Assembly: GCA_964471755.1 (NCBI GenBank)
Contig: CAYYJM010000258.1
Coordinates: 1-9,152 of the forward strand
Direction of reading: 5' to 3'
DNA length: 9,152 nt
Source: CAYYJM01 sp964471755
Lineage (GTDB): Bacteria > Planctomycetota > Planctomycetia > Gemmatales > Gemmataceae
Each line of letters starts with the position of its first letter. Position 1 is the first letter of the stretch. The translations under genes were made by a program, and so were the position numbers. This document shows positions 7,023-9,152 of this stretch, piece after piece. The notes under the pieces are model-generated. The model did not search any database, was not told the DNA's origin, and saw only the letters and a list, made by a program, of their open reading frames with translations.

Positions 7023-8150
7023 ATGACACATCCCGAGAGCATCCTCCAGTTCGGTTCCGGCCGGTTCCTGCGGGCCTTCGCCGATCTGTTCATTCATCAG
7101 CAGAATCAGGGGCCGAATCCGCCCGGCAAGGTCGTCATCGTCCAGTCCACCGGCGGCGACCGGGCCGGCGGCCTCAACACCCAGGGCGGCCGCTATCACG
7201 TCGTCGTTCGCGGCATCGAGGCCGGCCAGGTTGTCGATCGCGTCGAGCCGTGTGAGAGCATCGCGCGCGCCCTGGTCGCCGGCTCGCAGTGGGACGAGGT
7301 GCTGACCCTGGCCCGCTCGCCGGGACTGAAGCTCATCCTGTCGAACACGACCGAGTCCGGCTACGACCTCCATCCGAGCGACACGGCCAGCGATGCGCCG
7401 CCGCGATCGTTCCCGGCCAAGCTGCTCGCCGTGTTGCGGGCCCGCTTCGAGGCCGGGGCTCCGGGACTGACCATCGTGCCGTGCGAACTGCGCGAGCATC
7501 AGGCCGATCTGCTCCGCAGTCTGGTCCTCGGACTGATCCGCCAGTGGAACCTGTCCGCCGATCTGGCCGCGTGGGTCGAGCAGCGCTGTGTCTGGTGCAA
7601 CACCCTCGTCGATCGCATCGTCACCGGCACGCCGAAGGAGCATCCCCTGCTCGCCAGTGACGCCATGCTGACAGTGTGCGAGCCGTACGCCCTGTTCGCC
7701 ATCGAGGATCGGCCCGGAGCCTGGCACTTCATCGAGAACCGGCACACGATCTGGACGCTGGACGTGCGGCCGTATTTCCTGCGCAAGGTGCGCATTCTGA
7801 ACGCGGGCCACACGGCGCTCCTGATCAAGGCCTGGCCGCGCGGCTTCCGCTTCGTCCGTCAGGCGGTCGAGGACCCCGAACTCGGCGCGTGGCTGCAACG
7901 GCTCTTCTTCGACGAGATCGTGCCGACGCTGGAGGGCCGGGTCGATAAGCCGGTTGAGTTCGCGAAGGAAGTGCTGGATCGATTCCGCAACCCGTTCGTC
8001 GATCACAAGCTGGCCGACATCGCCGCGCATCATGCGACCAAGGTGCCGGTTCGTCTGGTGCCGACGCGGGATGAGTATCGAGAGAAGTTCGGCAAGGAAC
8101 CCGTGTTGCTCAACGAGGTGCTGGCGATGCCAGCCCCGGAGGTGGGATGA
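7023..8150 (+). CDS. uxaB: UxaB-like tagaturonate reductase / mannitol-dehydrogenase-family oxidoreductase
   Basis: A 375-residue protein of the polyol-specific long-chain dehydrogenase (mannitol dehydrogenase) family. The N-terminus ILQFGSGRFLRAF (7-19) is the glycine-rich NAD-binding motif in the form used by altronate oxidoreductases. RKVRILNAGHT holds the family catalytic set K-x4-N-x2-H as K255, N260 and H263. The expected reaction is NADH-linked reduction of tagaturonate to altronate in galacturonate breakdown, in the cytoplasm; fructuronate or another sugar acid is possible, since substrate choice cannot be read here. It is clearly shorter than E. coli UxaB (about 480 residues), but both the Rossmann part and the catalytic helix are intact, so it looks like a compact form and not a broken gene. 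The ATG is next to the nucleotide-binding motif; no strong ribosome site is visible. The next gene overlaps its stop codon, which implies co-translation. Confidence 0.85.
   Translation: MTHPESILQFGSGRFLRAFADLFIHQQNQGPNPPGKVVIVQSTGGDRAGGLNTQGGRYHVVVRGIEAGQVVDRVEPCESIARALVAGSQWDEVLTLARSPGLKLILSNTTESGYDLHPSDTASDAPPRSFPAKLLAVLRARFEAGAPGLTIVPCELREHQADLLRSLVLGLIRQWNLSADLAAWVEQRCVWCNTLVDRIVTGTPKEHPLLASDAMLTVCEPYALFAIEDRPGAWHFIENRHTIWTLDVRPYFLRKVRILNAGHTALLIKAWPRGFRFVRQAVEDPELGAWLQRLFFDEIVPTLEGRVDKPVEFAKEVLDRFRNPFVDHKLADIAAHHATKVPVRLVPTRDEYREKFGKEPVLLNEVLAMPAPEVG
8138..8142 (+). promoter_or_regulatory. Ribosome binding site GGAGG for the DUF2007 gene
   Basis: GGAGG lies inside the last codons of the uxaB-like gene. 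It is 4 bases from the ATG at 8147 and 7 bases from the in-frame ATG at 8150, so the second ATG has the better spacing. This is the only strong Shine-Dalgarno sequence seen before a gene in the window. Confidence 0.7.
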
Positions 8151-8593
8151 TGGCCCTGAACGACCCCGTCGCGGTCTACAACGCCGCGAATAACATCGAG
8201 GCGACCCTGGTGTGCAACGCACTTCTGGCGGCCGAGATTGAGGCCCAGGTCATCGAGGACGACTCGGTCGTGGGATTGTCCATGTACGGCCCGCTGGCCG
8301 AGATCCATAAACCCCAGGTCTGGATCGCCCGGGCGGACATCGAGCGTGCCGGGCCGGTCCTGGCGGAGTTCGAGCGACGGGCAAGTGAGTTGAGGGCCTC
8401 CGAAGTCAACGCCACGACCCCTCCCATCGAGGTCGTCTGCGAGTGCGGCGTGAAGACGGCATTCCCCGCCAGCCAGCGTGGCTCCGTCCAGGAATGTTCC
8501 GCTTGCGGAGCCTATCTCGACGTCGATCCACCGGACGACGGCGAGGACTGGGGCTCGCCCGACTCCGAAGAGGCCGACGAGCCTTCCGAATGA
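8150..8593 (+). CDS. DUF2007 domain protein with C-terminal zinc ribbon and acidic tail
   Basis: A 147-residue protein. Residues about 7-77 (VAVYNAANNIEATLVCNALL, then EAQVIEDD and VWIARADIERAGPVLAEFE) fit the DUF2007 family, small alpha-beta domains described as putative signal-transducing proteins with no known activity. A CxC...CxxC set follows (C97, C99, C116, C119), suggesting a single zinc ribbon. The last 20 or so residues are highly acidic (DDGEDWG to EEADEPSE). The start at 8150 is set by the GGAGG 7 bases upstream; ATG 8147 would add one Met. Its start overlaps the stop of the uxaB-like gene, so the two are probably translationally coupled. A role in sugar-acid metabolism is guilt by association only; planctomycetes often carry such proteins as general accessory genes. 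Confidence 0.85.
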   Translation: MALNDPVAVYNAANNIEATLVCNALLAAEIEAQVIEDDSVVGLSMYGPLAEIHKPQVWIARADIERAGPVLAEFERRASELRASEVNATTPPIEVVCECGVKTAFPASQRGSVQECSACGAYLDVDPPDDGEDWGSPDSEEADEPSE

Positions 8594-8613
8594 AGAATCA
8601 GACCCATTACAAC

Positions 8614-8628
8614 CGGCAAATCTTGCCG
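8614..8628 (+). other. Small hairpin after the DUF2007 stop codon
   Basis: CGGCAA and TTGCCG pair perfectly around a three-base loop, 20 bases after the stop codon. There is no T-run, so it is at best a weak or Rho-assisted end or an mRNA-stabilising stem. Its right arm is also the proposed -35 box of the promoter at 8623-8649. Confidence 0.4.
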
Positions 8629-8649
8629 ATGCGCAGTAACTGTTACAAT
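8623..8649 (+). promoter_or_regulatory. Candidate extended -10 promoter with overlapping palindrome
   Basis: The -10 candidate TACAAT (8644-8649, five of six consensus bases) is preceded by TG one base before it, the extended -10 pattern. A TTGCCG -35 candidate lies 15 bases upstream, somewhat short. An 11-bp palindrome GTAAC-T-GTTAC (8636-8646) overlaps the -10 and could be an operator. It would transcribe the gene-poor, hairpin-rich stretch that ends at the intrinsic terminator at 8985-9025. Confidence 0.4.
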
Positions 8650-8774
8650 CGTGACACCGCTCCCGCCGGCGGCTCGCCGGCTCGTAAAATGATTGAATCG
8701 CTTGTGGTTGCGTGAGTTACGACGAAATCGAGAGGCGGATCGACATGACTGGCACGCCTCTTGCTTTGTAGTGA

Positions 8775-8811
8775 GGTGACCCGATCCGAACGAGGGAGTT
8801 CGGACGTCACC
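8775..8811. repeat. Interrupted 13-bp inverted repeat (hairpin)
   Basis: GGTGAC (8775-8780) pairs with GTCACC (8806-8811), and TCCGAAC (8785-8791) pairs with GTTCGGA (8798-8804). A 4-by-1 internal loop separates the stems and the apical loop is GAGGGA. There is no following T-run, so it is not a terminator. Confidence 0.7.
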
Positions 8812-8848
8812 CGACGCGAGGCTTCGTTCCCCCACGACCCGCGTTCAC

Positions 8849-8872
8849 CGAAACGGCCAGCGAAACGGCCAG
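8849..8872. repeat. Two tandem copies of a 12-bp unit
   Basis: The unit CGAAACGGCCAG occurs at 8849-8860 and again, identical, at 8861-8872. It lies in non-coding DNA. Such short duplications usually arise by replication slippage; a role as a repeated protein-binding site cannot be excluded. Confidence 0.75.
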
Positions 8873-8945
8873 CGGATCAGCCACGGGATACCCCCATCCC
8901 GACCCAGAAGGCCCCGCGAACTGACTCGGACGGTGTCGCCAGAAC

Positions 8946-8979
8946 TCCTGCCAGTCCTTATCCTGCCAGGATCCTTATC
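8946..8979. repeat. Interleaved short direct repeats before the terminator
   Basis: TCCTGCCAG occurs at 8946-8954 and 8961-8969, and TCCTTATC at 8955-8962 and 8972-8979, alternating with each other. They sit just upstream of the terminator stem and have no known function. Confidence 0.6.
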
Positions 8980-8984
8980 TACAC

Positions 8985-9025
8985 GGGCCGCTCGCTTCCC
9001 CCGCGAGCGGCCCGCTCTTCTTTTT
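8985..9025 (+). terminator. Strong Rho-independent terminator
   Basis: An 11-bp perfect stem, GGGCCGCTCGC (8985-8995) with GCGAGCGGCCC (9003-9013), closes a seven-base pyrimidine loop and is followed by GCTCTTCTTTTT (9014-9025). The T-rich side is on the + strand, so it ends rightward transcription. It lies 392 bases after the DUF2007 stop, unusually far for that gene, which is one reason to suspect a separate RNA upstream of it. Confidence 0.85.
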
Positions 9026-9036
9026 GGGGCCGCTAA

Positions 9037-9102
9037 CCGGACGCGCCAGCGACGGGTCGCGCAAGTTAGCCGGACGCGCCAGCGACGGGTCGCGCAAGTT
9101 AT
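9037..9102. repeat. Two tandem copies of a 33-bp palindromic repeat
   Basis: Positions 9037-9069 and 9070-9102 are identical except for the last base (G against T). Each unit contains the dyad GCGAC-GG-GTCGC (first copy 9049-9060), and a CTAAC / GTTAG pair (9033-9037 / 9065-9069) brackets the first copy. It follows the terminator directly. Palindromic character, intergenic position and tandem copies fit a REP-like dispersed element. The two copies are contiguous with no spacer, so this is not a CRISPR array. Confidence 0.85.
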
Positions 9103-9152
9103 CGGCAGTAAGGAAAGTAATGCACGCTTGGCCTGATGTTTGCAGCGGTATC
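9103..9152. other. Right edge, no feature recognised
   Basis: The last 50 bases are less GC-rich than the rest and contain no credible start of a gene, RNA or repeat. They may be the upstream region of a gene beyond the window. Confidence 0.4.

Larger units (their letters stand above)
8656..9025 (+). ncRNA. Candidate structured non-coding RNA of about 370 nt
   Basis: This stretch has no credible protein gene. It lies between a candidate promoter and a strong intrinsic terminator on the same strand. It holds a series of stems: 8665-8681 (7 bp, 3-base loop), 8731-8737 with 8755-8761 (7 bp), 8775-8811 (two stems of 6 and 7 bp around an internal loop), 8884-8901 (6 bp, 6-base loop) and the terminator stem. 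I looked for RNase P RNA, tmRNA, SRP RNA and 6S signatures and did not find them. It could instead be a long 3' leader of the DUF2007 transcript or decayed intergenic DNA. Confidence 0.3.

Noticed and set aside
6104..7255. 383-codon open frame on the + strand
   Set aside because: It runs antisense through the WD40 gene, across the inverted repeat and into the uxaB-like gene in another frame, with no coherent domain.
6951..8222. 423-codon open frame on the - strand
   Set aside because: It is opposite the uxaB-like gene, which has family motifs in the + frame. The - product looks like antisense translation, rich in Arg, Gln and Asp.
8512..8835. 107-codon - strand frame
   Set aside because: It covers the end of the DUF2007 gene in antisense and the hairpin region, with no domain or start signal.
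8656..9025. RNase P RNA, tmRNA, SRP RNA or 6S RNA
   Set aside because: The conserved core sequences of these RNAs could not be found on either strand, so the stretch is listed only as an unknown candidate.
9037..9102. Possible CRISPR array
   Set aside because: Only two copies are present, directly adjacent with no spacers, and no cas genes are in view.
8933..9136. 67-codon + strand frame near the right edge
   Set aside because: It reads through the terminator stem and the 33-bp repeat, which explains its repeated TRQRRVAQV peptide.

Overview
The window looks like chromosomal DNA of a high-GC planctomycete, plausibly Gemmataceae or Isosphaeraceae. The reasons are a membrane-anchored Hanks-type Ser/Thr kinase with an outer parallel beta-helix, WD40 and TIR proteins, GC-rich codon use, and long ORF shadows opposite real genes. 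This is inference; no marker gene is present and no species is claimed.

Layout. The left two thirds (1-6745) is transcribed leftwards (- strand). In order of transcription it holds: (i) a seven-bladed WD40 protein (6745-5864); (ii) 24 bp later, a large three-part protein with an N-terminal TIR domain, a long unrecognised middle and a C-terminal Nudix domain (5839-3440); (iii) a 297-bp gap with a near-consensus sigma70-type promoter on the - strand; (iv) a receptor-like Ser/Thr kinase (3142 to beyond position 1) whose C-terminus lies outside the window. The right third is transcribed rightwards. It holds a short UxaB/mannitol-dehydrogenase-family oxidoreductase (7023-8150), overlapped by its stop codon with a small DUF2007 plus zinc-ribbon protein (8150-8593), then about 560 bp without a convincing protein gene. 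That last stretch contains many hairpins, a candidate promoter, an excellent intrinsic terminator and a 33-bp tandem repeat.

How the genes may work together. The most notable item is the TIR-X-Nudix fusion. TIR domains cleave NAD+ to nicotinamide and ADP-ribose or cyclic ADP-ribose species, and many Nudix enzymes hydrolyse ADP-ribose and related dinucleotides. Both active-site signatures are readable here (TIR glutamate E100; Nudix box at residues 668-690), so one polypeptide could both make and destroy an NAD-derived signal, or drain NAD+ irreversibly. The WD40 protein encoded just upstream could be a partner or sensor scaffold. The kinase downstream may be part of the same module or only adjacent. 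An immune or conflict role is inference from domain content and neighbourhood.

The divergent gap 6746-7022, between the WD40 gene and the uxaB-like gene, carries a striking 24-bp inverted repeat (6779-6802 / 6829-6852), probably a REP/MITE-like element or a regulatory RNA hairpin. It marks the boundary between the signalling cluster and the metabolic pair.
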